The notes under the pieces: generated by a model
The model's database searches: none
Seen by the model: the letters and a program-made list of their open reading frames with translations, nothing else
Told to the model about the DNA's origin: nothing
Assembly (NCBI RefSeq): GCF_900128445.1
Contig: NZ_LT671417.1
Coordinates: forward strand, 939,547 to 1,003,546
Length of the DNA: 64,000 bases
Source of the DNA: Thermophilibacter provencensis
GTDB taxonomy: Bacteria > Actinomycetota > Coriobacteriia > Coriobacteriales > Atopobiaceae
Reading direction: 5' to 3'
In this document: positions 33,804-43,014 of the stretch, piece by piece
Position numbering within the stretch: the stretch's first letter is position 1
How the letters are laid out: each line of letters starts with the position of its first letter
Made by a program: the position numbers and the translations under genes

Positions 33804-34706
33804 ATGAGGGCACGAGACGTTCTGGGGGCGATGGGAATCGCAGCCGGCGCCGCAGTCGGCGTCGCGGCGGGCGCGTGCGCGCTCGTGGCCCCGCGCCGCA
33901 GCGACGAGGGGCTCGAGGAGCGCTGGGCGGAGGTCTGCCGCTATCGCTACGCCCATCGCGGGCTGCACGCGGAGGGCATCCCCGAGAACTCGCTTGCCGC
34001 CTTCGCCAAGGCTCGGGAGCTGGGGTTTGGCGTCGAGCTTGACGTCCACCTCACGCTCGACGGGGCGCTCGTCGTGATTCACGACTCGAATCTCGGGCGC
34101 GTCTGCGGACGATCGGGCGTGGTCGAGCAGCTGACGCTCTCCGAGCTCGGCGAGTGCCGGCTCATGGGGACGGACGAAGGCATCCCGACCCTTGACGAGG
34201 TGCTGAGGCTTTTTGACGCCGCGGGCGACGCCGCCTCGCCCGCGCCCCCGGTGATCGTCGAGCTCAAGACCGCCGACGGCAGCGCGTCCCTTCTCGCCGA
34301 GCGCACGATGGCCTGCATCGACTGCTATGACCTCCGCTTTTGCGTGGAGAGCTTCGACCCGCGCGTGCTCGGGTGGCTGCGGGCCCGGCGTCCGGACGTC
34401 CTGCGCGGCCAGCTCGCGCGGAGCTTCCTGGACGACAGGGACCTCAGCCTGGCGCGTCGCCTCGGCGCGACGGCGCTTCTTGGAAACGTGACGGCGCGGC
34501 CGGACTTCATCGCCTGCCGGTTCCGCGACCGGGGCCTCCCCGCGGTCCGTCTGGCCTGCGGCCGGCTTGGCGCGCATCTCGTCACCTGGACGATTCACTC
34601 CGAGCGCGAGATGCTGGAGAGCGAGGCCGAGGGCGCCCCGGTGATCTTCGAGGGGTTCATTCCCGACCCTCGCTCCACGATCGGCGGGGAGGAGCGTCCC
34701 GACTAG
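33804..34706 (+). CDS. Glycerophosphodiester phosphodiesterase
   Basis: The protein has 300 residues. An N-terminal hydrophobic helix (AAGAAVGVAAGACALVAP) probably anchors it in the membrane. The GDPD TIM barrel follows: YAHRGLHAEGIPENSLAAF with the catalytic HR and a metal-binding Glu, GVELDVHLTLDGALVVIHDSNLGR (ExD, HD), then VIVELK. It hydrolyses glycerophosphodiesters to glycerol 3-phosphate. Its stop codon overlaps that of the convergent trmB gene by 4 bp (CTAG). Confidence 0.9.
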   Translation: MRARDVLGAMGIAAGAAVGVAAGACALVAPRRSDEGLEERWAEVCRYRYAHRGLHAEGIPENSLAAFAKARELGFGVELDVHLTLDGALVVIHDSNLGRVCGRSGVVEQLTLSELGECRLMGTDEGIPTLDEVLRLFDAAGDAASPAPPVIVELKTADGSASLLAERTMACIDCYDLRFCVESFDPRVLGWLRARRPDVLRGQLARSFLDDRDLSLARRLGATALLGNVTARPDFIACRFRDRGLPAVRLACGRLGAHLVTWTIHSEREMLESEAEGAPVIFEGFIPDPRSTIGGEERPD

Positions 34707-35554
34707 CGGCCCGCGGAGCGCGATGAGAGCCGCTCGGCGCGGTTCCTGAGGTTGGCGACCGTCGCCTGCATGCCGTGCGGCGCGTAGGAGATCTCCTCGA
34801 GCGAGGCGAGGTCTTGGGGGAGGTAGGCGGCAAGCGAGAGCTCCGCCGTCTGCTCGGCATGCTCCGGCGCGGGGCCGGGAACGACGGCGAGCGATAGGAC
34901 CTTGGCCCCCTGCGCGCTCAGGCGCTCCTCGTACTCGCTCGTGGGCTCGTCGGGGAAGTCCGCCCGTGCGTCGCGCGACTCACGCACGATGCGGTAGCCG
35001 GCGAGCGGCACCTGCGTGAGCATGAAGTCGAAGAGCGGCTGGCTGTCGGTCTTGAAGGAGACCTCGCCGCCGGTGACGAGCACGTCGCGGAAGTCCATGA
35101 GGCGCTCCATGCTTGCCATGCGAAGGTGCGCGTCGCGCTTTCGGGGGAAGGGTGTGGGGAAGTTGAGGTAAATGCGCGCGAGCTCGCCGGGCGAGAAGAA
35201 CTCGCGGATGCACATCCCGGTGCCGGGGACCACCACCACGTTTGGGAGGCCGCTCTCGCAGACGCGCTGGGCCGCGTATGCCACGCAGATGGGCTCGGCG
35301 TCCATGGCGACGAAGAGCACGTCAGGCTCGCGGCGCGCCGCCTCGACGGCGAACGCCCCCTTCCCGCAGCCGAGGTCGAGGCGGACCTCGCGGTAGCGCC
35401 CGGCCTCCGCACCGGCGCCGATGCCGCGCCAGCAGGCCTCGGCCCACCGGCCGCGCCAGCGCTCCGGCGTGAGCTCAATGGCGTCCGAGTAGCGCTCGAG
35501 GCGCTCCTCGAGGACGAAGTTCTTGGGAAGCCTCGCGTGAAGGGCGTGGGGCAT
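34703..35554 (-). CDS. trmB: tRNA (guanine-N7-)-methyltransferase
   Basis: The protein has 283 residues. The SAM-binding motif is VRLDLGCGKGAFAVEAARREPDVLFVAMDAEP. It is followed by IREFFSPGELARIYLNFPTPFPRKRDAHLRM, the TrmB hallmark (NFPDPWPKKRH in the family), and by GGEVSFKTDSQPLFDFML. It makes m7G46 in tRNA. The C-terminus is about 60 residues longer than in E. coli TrmB. GGAGAACCC precedes the ATG. Confidence 0.93.
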   Translation of the reverse strand: MPHALHARLPKNFVLEERLERYSDAIELTPERWRGRWAEACWRGIGAGAEAGRYREVRLDLGCGKGAFAVEAARREPDVLFVAMDAEPICVAYAAQRVCESGLPNVVVVPGTGMCIREFFSPGELARIYLNFPTPFPRKRDAHLRMASMERLMDFRDVLVTGGEVSFKTDSQPLFDFMLTQVPLAGYRIVRESRDARADFPDEPTSEYEERLSAQGAKVLSLAVVPGPAPEHAEQTAELSLAAYLPQDLASLEEISYAPHGMQATVANLRNRAERLSSRSAGR

Positions 35555-35604
35555 GGGTTCTCCGTTTCATGAAGCGATGCGAGGGGGCAGGCCCCTCGCG
35601 TCAT

Positions 35605-36207
35605 CTACAGCAGCTCGTCGAGGGTGGCCCCGTAGGAGGGAAGGAACTCGGACACGAAGTCCGCGACCTCGGGCAGCTCCGCGGCAATCTCGTCAACGGC
35701 GGCTCGGCAGGTGCGCTCCGCGCTCGCGAACTCCATGTTGCCGGCGCGGCGCTCGTCGACGCACTTGATGAGCGCGGAGATCTTGTCGGCGGCCTTCACG
35801 AGCCGGCGGAGGTACGTCTCGTCCTCCCCCGCGGTGCCCGGCATCCAGAGGACGTCCTCGAAGTGCGGGCGCAGGTCGTCGGGGAGCGTCTCCAGAAGCT
35901 GGCGCTCCGCCCCCCGCTCGACGGCGCCGTATGCGCTTCTGATGGTCCCGTCGTGGTACTTCACGGGAGTGGGCATGTCGCCGGTGATGATTTCGGATGC
36001 GTCATGGTAGAGCGCAACGAGGGCGGCTCGCTCGGCGTTGAGGGAGCGGCCGTGGCGCACGTTGGCCAGCACGCAGAGCATGTGCGCTATGAGCGCCACC
36101 TCGAGCGTGTGCTCGGAGAGGTTCTCGGGGCGCGAGCTGCGCATGAGGGCCCAGCGCTCGATGTACTTCATGCGCGAGAGCAGCGCGAGGAAGTGGGACT
36201 CTGCCAT
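35605..36207 (-). CDS. YfbR-like HD-domain 5'-nucleotidase
   Basis: The protein has 200 residues, the size of YfbR. It has the HD-phosphohydrolase residues: LSEHTLEVALIAHML (His), ALYHDASEIITGDMPTPVKYH (HD) and KAADKISALIKC (Asp). It is likely a 5'-deoxynucleotidase that removes phosphate from dNMPs. The start follows GAGGAG; a much longer in-frame reading has no binding site and is rejected. Confidence 0.9.
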   Translation of the reverse strand: MAESHFLALLSRMKYIERWALMRSSRPENLSEHTLEVALIAHMLCVLANVRHGRSLNAERAALVALYHDASEIITGDMPTPVKYHDGTIRSAYGAVERGAERQLLETLPDDLRPHFEDVLWMPGTAGEDETYLRRLVKAADKISALIKCVDERRAGNMEFASAERTCRAAVDEIAAELPEVADFVSEFLPSYGATLDELL

Positions 36208-36254
36208 GACGGCTCCTCGGTTCGTCCTTCGTCCTGTGTCGCAGCAATGATATA

Positions 36255-36284
36255 CCGCCCGCCGGACGGGAATCCGACGGGCGG
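36255..36284 (-). terminator. Terminator after the pyrophosphatase gene
   Basis: The imperfect stem CCGCCCGCCGGA/TCCGACGGGCGG is followed on the minus strand by TATATCATT. It lies 36 bp downstream of the pyrophosphatase gene. Confidence 0.65.
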
Positions 36285-36319
36285 TGGGGCGTGCCGGTGG
36301 CACGTGCCTTGGCGGAGCG

Positions 36320-37987
36320 CTAGTCGGCATCCTCCTGGATGCTCTGGAGCGTGGCCATGAGTGCGGGGATGACCTGCTTCTTGCGGCTGACCACGCCGGG
36401 CAGGCGCGCCATGCCGTTCTCGGGGTCGGTGTCAAAGGCGCGCGCGACGATGTTCTCGGCGCCCTCGCCGTACCACAGCATCTCGCTCGACGAGCTCTTG
36501 ACGTCGGTAAAGAGGTAGAAGACGAGCGGCAGCTCCTCGAGCGCGGCGGCCTCGCGCAGGTAGGGGCCCACGAGCTCCTCGGCCGCCTTGCGGCTCTTCT
36601 CGGTCATGTAGCTGCCCTGGCCCACGCCAAACTTGACGTTGCCGCGGCTGAAGATCTTGAAGTCCGCCCCAAAGACCTCCTCCGCCGTGCGCCCGGTGAG
36701 GTCGGCGCCCGCCTCGAACATCTCGTCGGCGTAGACGTTGATATCGACGTCAGCGATCTTGGCGAGCGCAGCGGCGGTGTCGCGGTCGATCTGTGTGCAG
36801 GTGGGCGAGCGGAAGGCCAGCGTGTCAGAGAGGATGGCCGAGAGCATGAGCCCCGCGACGTCCTTGGGGATCTCCACGCCGTTCTCGCGATACATCATGT
36901 AGACGATGGTGCAGGTGCAGCCCACGGGCATGTTGCGGAAGTAGGCCGGGCCCTCGGTCTCGATGGAGCCGATGCGGTGGTGGTCGATGATCTCCATGAT
37001 CTCAGCCTGCTCGAGGCCCTCGACGGACTGCGACCGCTCGTTGTGGTCCACCAGGATGACGTGCTTCTTCTTGGCGGCAAGGAGGTTCGGCGAGCTCACG
37101 AGGCCCACGTAGTGGCCGTTCTCGTCGATGACGGGGAAGTAGCGGTGGCGCGAGTGGGCCATCATCTTGCGCGCGTCGTCGACGGAGGTGTTGACGCTCA
37201 CCTTGAGGATGCCCTCGGAGAGCATCTTGGCGCGCACGGGGATGGACATGGAGATGATGCGCGCCGCCGCATAGGTGTCGTACGGGGTGGTGATGATGGC
37301 GCAGCCGTGGCGCTCGGCGGACGAGATGACCTTGCTCGAGATGTGCGCGCTGCAGCAGACCACAAGGCAGCTCGCCTCGCTCTCGACGGCGAACTGCTGG
37401 GTCTCGTACCGGTTGGTCACAAGCACGATGTCGCCGGGCTTGACGGTGTCCTCCATCATCTCGGGCGTGGTGCCCACGCGGACGCAGCCGCTGGCGACGC
37501 GGCCCGTGGGGTCGCCGAGGATCATCTCGCCCTTGAGGGTGTCGACGATGTTGGCGTAGCAGGTGCGCGACTCGCCGATCACGCTCATGTCGAAGACGTC
37601 CATGTTGGCGTTGGCGATGTCCTTGACGGCGATGAGGCCCTCGAGGTTGTTCTCGTCGTCGGTGACGCAGAGGGTGTCGGTCTTTGCCTCGCGCATGAGG
37701 TTCCACGCCGCGAAGAGGCTCATCTCGCCATCGATGCCGCCCTGCCGCTGAATCTCGGTGTCCTTGATCTGCGGGGTGACGGAGGTGATGAGCTCCGGCT
37801 CGGCAAAGCCGAAGTGGTTGAGGACGAAGGCCGTCTCGCGGTTGATGGCGCCTGCGCGGCGCGGCTGGTAGATGTCCGTGTGCTCGACGGCATTCTTGAG
37901 GTGCGCGTACGCGATGGCCGAGCAGATGCTGTCCGTGTCCGGATGCAGGTGGCCGATGACGTTGACCTTGCGGATACCTTCTGGCAT
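36320..37987 (-). CDS. CBS/DRTGG-regulated Mn-dependent inorganic pyrophosphatase
   Basis: The protein has 555 residues, the length of nucleotide-regulated family II PPases. The N-terminal DHH half has NVIGHLHPDTDSICSAIAYA. An inserted regulatory region carries two CBS domains (KTDTLCVTDDENNLEGLIAV and HRYFPVIDENGHYVGLVSS) with a DRTGG domain between them. The DHH part resumes with VILVDHNERSQ and IDHHRIGSIETEGPAYFRN, and the DHHA2 domain ends the protein. By family, AMP/ADP inhibit it and ATP or diadenosine polyphosphates activate it. It hydrolyses PPi, which is also the donor of the PPi-type phosphofructokinase at 21 kb. Confidence 0.94.
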   Translation of the reverse strand: MPEGIRKVNVIGHLHPDTDSICSAIAYAHLKNAVEHTDIYQPRRAGAINRETAFVLNHFGFAEPELITSVTPQIKDTEIQRQGGIDGEMSLFAAWNLMREAKTDTLCVTDDENNLEGLIAVKDIANANMDVFDMSVIGESRTCYANIVDTLKGEMILGDPTGRVASGCVRVGTTPEMMEDTVKPGDIVLVTNRYETQQFAVESEASCLVVCCSAHISSKVISSAERHGCAIITTPYDTYAAARIISMSIPVRAKMLSEGILKVSVNTSVDDARKMMAHSRHRYFPVIDENGHYVGLVSSPNLLAAKKKHVILVDHNERSQSVEGLEQAEIMEIIDHHRIGSIETEGPAYFRNMPVGCTCTIVYMMYRENGVEIPKDVAGLMLSAILSDTLAFRSPTCTQIDRDTAAALAKIADVDINVYADEMFEAGADLTGRTAEEVFGADFKIFSRGNVKFGVGQGSYMTEKSRKAAEELVGPYLREAAALEELPLVFYLFTDVKSSSSEMLWYGEGAENIVARAFDTDPENGMARLPGVVSRKKQVIPALMATLQSIQEDAD

Positions 37988-38346
37988 GTGCCTTCCTTCC
38001 CCCTGGTGCTTCCTCGTCTGATTGTGCCACGTACGAGGTCGTATATGGGAGCTCGGCTTGCGAACGGCAGAAAAACCGCGTGGCCGGACGTTCTTCTCGG
38101 CGCGTCGAGGCCGGTCGTTCGGCCGCCGCGGCCGCCGTCCGTCCCCACCTGCTGCGGATTGGGGGGTGTGGCAACTTCCGTCCGGGGACGTCGCGGCCTA
38201 TCCGCGTGACGGCTGCCCCCGCGCCGTCCCCCGGGCCTTCCCGTGACGGATTTCTCCTGCAGGGAGTGCGTTCTTCTTCTCGGCGGGAGGGGGCTGGGAT
38301 AGACTCGATGTGACGTCAGGCCCCGCACAGAGAGGCGAGAAACCCC
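37988..38346. other. Intergenic region with one family-A site
   Basis: The 359 bp between divergent pyrophosphatase and ettA genes has no convincing gene. A single 24-bp family-A site (GGATTGGGGGG core, ending TGTGGCAA) lies at 38151-38174. GAGAGGCGAG before 38347 is the ettA binding site. Confidence 0.5.
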
Positions 38347-40026
38347 ATGGCAGAGTTTGTGTACCAGCTGATCCGAGCCCGCAAGGCCGTCCACGACAAG
38401 GTCATCCTGGACGACGTCACGGTGGGCGTCTACCCTGGCGCCAAGATCGGCGTGGTGGGCCCCAACGGCGCGGGCAAGTCCACGCTGCTCAAGGTCATGG
38501 CCGGCCTCGAGGACGTCTCCAACGGCGAGGCCATGCTGAGCCCCGGCTACACCGTGGGCATCCTCCAGCAGGAGCCCCCGCTCGACGAGGACAAGACCGT
38601 CCGCGAGAACATAGAGCAGGCCTTCGGCGACCTGCTGGCAAAGATCGAGCGCTTCAACCAGGTGAGCGCCGAGATGGCAGACCCCGACGCGGACTTCGAC
38701 GCCCTTATGGCCGAGATGGGCCAGCTCCAGGACGAGATTGACGCCGCCAACGGCTGGGACCTGGACTCCCAGCTCTCGCAGGCGATGGACGCCCTGCAGT
38801 GCCCGGACCCGGACGCGTCGGTGAGCATCCTCTCCGGCGGCGAGCGCCGCCGCGTGGCGCTGTGCAAGCTGCTGCTTGAGGCCCCTGACCTGCTGCTCCT
38901 CGACGAGCCCACCAACCACCTGGACGCCGAGTCCGTGCTCTGGCTCGAGCAGTTCCTGCACCGCTATCCCGGCGCCGTCATGGCCGTCACGCACGACCGC
39001 TACTTCCTCGACGACGTGGCCGAGTGGATCTGCGAGGTGGACCGCGGCCAGCTCTACCCCTACGAGGGCAACTACTCCACCTACCTGGAGAAGAAGGCCG
39101 CACGCCTGGAGGCGCAGAGCCAGCAGGACGCCCGCCGCGCCAAGAAGATGAAGGCCGAGCTCGAGTGGGTCCGCAGCTCCCCCAAGGCGCGTCAGGCCAA
39201 GAGCCGCGCCCGCCTCGAGCGCTACGAGCAGATGGAGGCCGAGGCCCGCGCCTCCAAGCGCGTGGACTTCACCGACATCCACATCCCCGTGGGCCCGCGC
39301 CTGGGCGCCAAGGTGCTCGAGGCCGAGCACCTCTGCAAGAGCTTCGGCGACCGCGTGCTCATCGACGACCTCAGCTTCTCGCTCCCGCGCAACGGCATCG
39401 TGGGCGTGATCGGCCCCAACGGCGTGGGCAAGTCCACGCTTTTCAAGATGATCGTGGGGCTTGAGGGGCCCACGTCGGGCACCCTCGAGGTGGGGGAGAC
39501 CGTCAAGCTCTCCTACGTCGACCAGATGCGGCAGGGCCTGGATGCCGAGAAGAGCCTCTGGGAGGTCGTCTCCGACGGCAACGACTACATCCGCGTGGGC
39601 GACTCCGAGATTCCGAGCCGCGCCTACGTGGCGGCCTTCGGCTTCAAGGGCGGCGATCAGCAGAAGCGCGCCGGTGTGCTCTCCGGCGGCGAGCGCAACC
39701 GCCTCAACCTCGCGCTCACGCTCAAGCAGGGCGGAAACCTCCTGCTCCTGGACGAGCCGACCAACGACCTCGACGTCGAGACGCTGGAGTCCCTGGAGGA
39801 GGCGCTCGAGGAGTTCCCCGGCTGCTCCGTGGTGATCTCCCACGACCGCTGGTTCCTCGATCGCGTGGCCACGCACATCCTGGCCTGGGAGGGCGACGAC
39901 GAGAACCCCGGCCGCTGGCACTGGTTCGAGGGCAACTTCGAGTCCTACCAGGCGGACCGCGAGAAGCGCCTCGGCGCGGACGCCTCCAAGCCGCACCGCC
40001 TGCACCGCAAGCTCACGCGCGACTAG
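38347..40026 (+). CDS. ettA: Energy-dependent translational throttle protein EttA (ABC-F)
   Basis: The protein has 559 residues. Two ABC domains carry Walker A GPNGAGKST and GPNGVGKST and signatures LSGGERRR and LSGGERNR, with Walker B LLLLDEPTNHLDAES and LLLLDEPTNDLDVET. No membrane segment is present. The arm and linker (EKKAARLEAQSQQDARRAKKM, WVRSSPKARQAKSRARL) are those of EttA, which binds the ribosomal E site and gates translation according to ATP/ADP. The start is an ATG after GAGAGGCGAGAAACCCC. Confidence 0.96.
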   Translation: MAEFVYQLIRARKAVHDKVILDDVTVGVYPGAKIGVVGPNGAGKSTLLKVMAGLEDVSNGEAMLSPGYTVGILQQEPPLDEDKTVRENIEQAFGDLLAKIERFNQVSAEMADPDADFDALMAEMGQLQDEIDAANGWDLDSQLSQAMDALQCPDPDASVSILSGGERRRVALCKLLLEAPDLLLLDEPTNHLDAESVLWLEQFLHRYPGAVMAVTHDRYFLDDVAEWICEVDRGQLYPYEGNYSTYLEKKAARLEAQSQQDARRAKKMKAELEWVRSSPKARQAKSRARLERYEQMEAEARASKRVDFTDIHIPVGPRLGAKVLEAEHLCKSFGDRVLIDDLSFSLPRNGIVGVIGPNGVGKSTLFKMIVGLEGPTSGTLEVGETVKLSYVDQMRQGLDAEKSLWEVVSDGNDYIRVGDSEIPSRAYVAAFGFKGGDQQKRAGVLSGGERNRLNLALTLKQGGNLLLLDEPTNDLDVETLESLEEALEEFPGCSVVISHDRWFLDRVATHILAWEGDDENPGRWHWFEGNFESYQADREKRLGADASKPHRLHRKLTRD

Positions 40027-40054
40027 GGATTTGTGACCCCTCCCATTTTTTCGA

Positions 40055-40133
40055 ACGGTTCCCTTACGGTCGCCTGACGTGACACGACTACGGTTGTGTC
40101 ACGTCAGGCGACCGTCTCGTGAAAGGGAACCGT
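40055..40133 (+). promoter_or_regulatory. Long hairpin that buries the ribosome binding site of the YcxB-like gene
   Basis: The outer arm ACGGTTCCCTT (40055-40065) pairs with AAGGGAACCGT (40123-40133). The inner 20-bp arms (40066-40085 with 40096-40115) pair perfectly around a 10-nt loop, and a 7-nt bulge (CTCGTGA) sits on the 3' side. The Shine-Dalgarno AAAGGGA is inside the outer arm and the ATG follows directly, so the folded RNA should block initiation. Confidence 0.7.
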
Positions 40134-40826
40134 ATGCTTGAAGGCGTGTCCTACTCCGTCCACATGGACCTCGAGGGGTTCCGTGACCTCTTCCGCGCCC
40201 AGCAGATTCGTTACACCCGAAAGCTCGGGATTCTCTGTGCCGTGCTTTTTGGGTTCATGACCATCGCTTCCGTCTTTGCGTGTCTCTTTGCCCCCTCCGT
40301 CGAGATGGTCGGGGGCACGCTGCTCTTCGTGGCGCTTCTCGTGTTTGGCGTCGTGATGGCGGTGCGTCCGCCGCTTCTGCTCGCAACGCGCGCGGGCCTG
40401 GTGCGGAGGTGGTTTGCGCAGCGAGGCGCCGCCAGCGCGGGCGACGATCAGCTCGGGCAGCTCGTTGCCGACTATACGGTGACCCTCTCCGCGTTTGGCT
40501 TCACGGAGGCCTCGAGGACCGCAACGCTCAACATACCCTGGTTTGCCCTCGACGCTCGCCCGGTTGCGGGCGACAACGGGACCTACTTCGTGCTGGCAAA
40601 GGGCAAGGAGGCCTCCCTTGCCTACAACCTCATGGGAATCAACTGGGCCTTCCGCGACGAGGACGCCTCGGGCGTGCTCTTTCTCCCGCGCGAGCTTGTC
40701 GAGAAGAACCCGGGGCTCGTGGACGAGGCGTCCTCCGCAATCAAGGACGCCCGCCGGCGCTACCTTGGTCGCGGAAAGCGGGCCATCGAGGACAAGCAGC
40801 TCGCCTCGTGGCTGGCGGCGAAGTAG
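40134..40826 (+). CDS. YcxB-like membrane protein
   Basis: The protein has 230 residues. The N-terminal MLEGVSYSVHMDLEGFRDLFRAQ is followed by two membrane helices (LGILCAVLFGFMTIASVFACLFA and LLFVALLVFGVVMAV). A soluble domain follows with VTLSAFGFTEASRTATLNIPWFALDARPVAGDNGTYFVLAKGKE, the YcxB-like domain pattern, ending with an Arg-rich helix. The function is unknown. ATG at 40134 is preferred to a GTG 15 bp earlier because AAAGGGA is correctly spaced for it. A long hairpin covers that site. Confidence 0.75.
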   Translation: MLEGVSYSVHMDLEGFRDLFRAQQIRYTRKLGILCAVLFGFMTIASVFACLFAPSVEMVGGTLLFVALLVFGVVMAVRPPLLLATRAGLVRRWFAQRGAASAGDDQLGQLVADYTVTLSAFGFTEASRTATLNIPWFALDARPVAGDNGTYFVLAKGKEASLAYNLMGINWAFRDEDASGVLFLPRELVEKNPGLVDEASSAIKDARRRYLGRGKRAIEDKQLASWLAAK

Positions 40827-40996
40827 GAGGCCTCGTCTCGGGCCTACGGCGGCCTGTCGGGGCGGAGCGGGGAGGCACCATCGCTGGAGGGCCTGTTCTC
40901 GCCGGGCCGTCGCTTGAGCAGGCGCACTTCTTGGTGAACGGCGTCGTTTTTCTGAAACACTAACGTCACAGAACGTCCACAACCGGTTAGAATGGA

Positions 40997-41023
40997 GGGG
41001 CGCCCCAGGGCGCCCCTTTTTTT
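40997..41023 (+). terminator. Rho-independent terminator
   Basis: Nine-bp arms GGGGCGCCC and GGGCGCCCC are followed by seven T residues, between the YcxB-like gene and the dehydrogenase gene. Confidence 0.92.
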
Positions 41024-41061
41024 GAGCAACGGCGCGCCGCGCCAGGACGATAGGAGCATCA

Positions 41062-42030
41062 ATGCACACGGGCGACATCAGGACACGTAAGGCCGTCATC
41101 ATCGGCGCGGGGCGCGTGGGCAGTCATGTGGCGCTCTGCCTCATGTTCCAGCACCTTGTGAACGAGATCGTCTTTCTCGACGTCAACCGGGATGCCGCGC
41201 GCGCCCAGGCGCTCGACCTCGACGACCTGGCCTCCGGCCTCGGAGACTCGTTCACCATCCGCGTGGGCGAGTACGCGGACTGCCGTGACGCCCACTTCGT
41301 GATCCTCACCGCCGGCCGCAGCCGCCGTCCCGGCGAGACGCGCCTGCAGATGCTCGACGGCACCATCAAGGTGCTCGACGGCATCGTGGGCCCGCTGCGC
41401 GACTCCGGCTTCCATGGCATCCTGATCAGCGTCTCCAACCCGGCCGACATCGTGGTCGAGTACCTCTACCGCAACCTCGGCCTGCCGCGCAACCAGGTCT
41501 TTGGCACCGGCACCGCGCTCGACTCGGCACGCCTGCGCCGTGTGCTATCCGAGACCATCGACGTCTCGAACCGCCAGATCCAGGCCATCTGCATGGGCGA
41601 GCACGGCGACTCGATGTTCATCCCCACCTCGCGCATCTCCGTCGAGGGCATCGGCCTGCGCGAGTACCTCTCGCTGCGCGACGACGTGGTGGACTCCATC
41701 GACTTCGGCGACGTCATGCGCCGCGTGCGCGAGTCCGGCGCCGCGATCATCTCCGGCAAGGGCTGCACGGAGTTTGGCATCGCCTCGATCGTGGCCGACC
41801 TCGTGACCTCGATCCTGCACAACGAGAAGCGCGTGGTCCCGCTCTCCGCTCACCTCGACGGCGAGTACGGCGAGTCCGGAATCTCCGCCGGCGTCCCGTG
41901 CGTCATCGGAAGCACCGGCGTCGACTCCGTGCTGGAGATTGACCTCTCCTACGACGAGCGCCGCGCGATGCGCAAGTCCTGCGCGGTCATCCGCGACTAC
42001 TGCGAGAAGGTCATGCCGGCGCAGGAGTAG
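41062..42030 (+). CDS. L-lactate/malate dehydrogenase family 2-hydroxyacid dehydrogenase
   Basis: The protein has 322 residues. It shows the NAD site VIIGAGRVGSHVAL, Asp in FLDVN, the active-site loop LTAGRSRRPGETR, SNPADIVVEYL, GTALDSARLRRVLSE (Arg171-type) and the catalytic His in GEHGDSMFIP. The loop residue that sets specificity (Gln102 in lactate, Arg in malate dehydrogenase) appears to be Arg here, while the following GETR is LDH-like. It could be an LDH variant, a malate dehydrogenase or a branched 2-hydroxyacid (HicDH-like) enzyme. It is flanked by strong terminators, so it is a single-gene unit. Confidence 0.85.
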   Translation: MHTGDIRTRKAVIIGAGRVGSHVALCLMFQHLVNEIVFLDVNRDAARAQALDLDDLASGLGDSFTIRVGEYADCRDAHFVILTAGRSRRPGETRLQMLDGTIKVLDGIVGPLRDSGFHGILISVSNPADIVVEYLYRNLGLPRNQVFGTGTALDSARLRRVLSETIDVSNRQIQAICMGEHGDSMFIPTSRISVEGIGLREYLSLRDDVVDSIDFGDVMRRVRESGAAIISGKGCTEFGIASIVADLVTSILHNEKRVVPLSAHLDGEYGESGISAGVPCVIGSTGVDSVLEIDLSYDERRAMRKSCAVIRDYCEKVMPAQE

Positions 42031-42052
42031 CCGCCTCAGGGGGCCGGTCCTC

Positions 42053-42086
42053 GCCCGCCGCTTGCCACTGCGAGCGGCGGGCTTTT
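42053..42086 (+). terminator. Dehydrogenase terminator
   Basis: Ten-bp arms GCCCGCCGCT and AGCGGCGGGC are followed by TTTT. Confidence 0.9.
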
Positions 42087-42087
42087 G

Positions 42088-42157
42088 CTGACAAAATCCC
42101 CCGGCACCCTGACAAAATCCCCCGGGTCCTTTGTCATTTCTGACATAATCCCCCGGC
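42088..42157. repeat. Family-E direct repeats upstream of the ABC exporter
   Basis: Three near-identical 18-bp units (CTGACAAAATCCCCCGGC and variants) start at 42088, 42109 and 42140, i.e. 21 and 31 bp apart (about 2 and 3 helical turns). They end 105 bp before the ABC gene. They may be operator sites. Confidence 0.8.
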
Positions 42158-42261
42158 GCCTTGTCACCTTACTGAAACGTCACGCATGGCTTGCCGGGGG
42201 GGGGTTCTCCTAGCGTAGAATTGCGCGCGAGACCGTTTTGTCCCCAAGAGACGGGAGACCC

Positions 42262-43013
<752 letters not shown>

Positions 43014-43014
<1 letters not shown>

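Noticed and set aside
37720-40005. 761-codon open frame antisense to ettA and the pyrophosphatase gene
   Set aside because: It is a shadow of high-GC codon use over two well-supported genes. Its translation is low-complexity (Leu/Val/Gly/Arg) with no family motif. The same applies to long antisense frames at 43281-45152 (minus) and 56000-58177 (plus).
42088-42157. CRISPR-like direct repeats
   Set aside because: There are only three 18-bp units, the spacing is unequal and very short (3 and 13 bp of spacer), and no cas gene is present.
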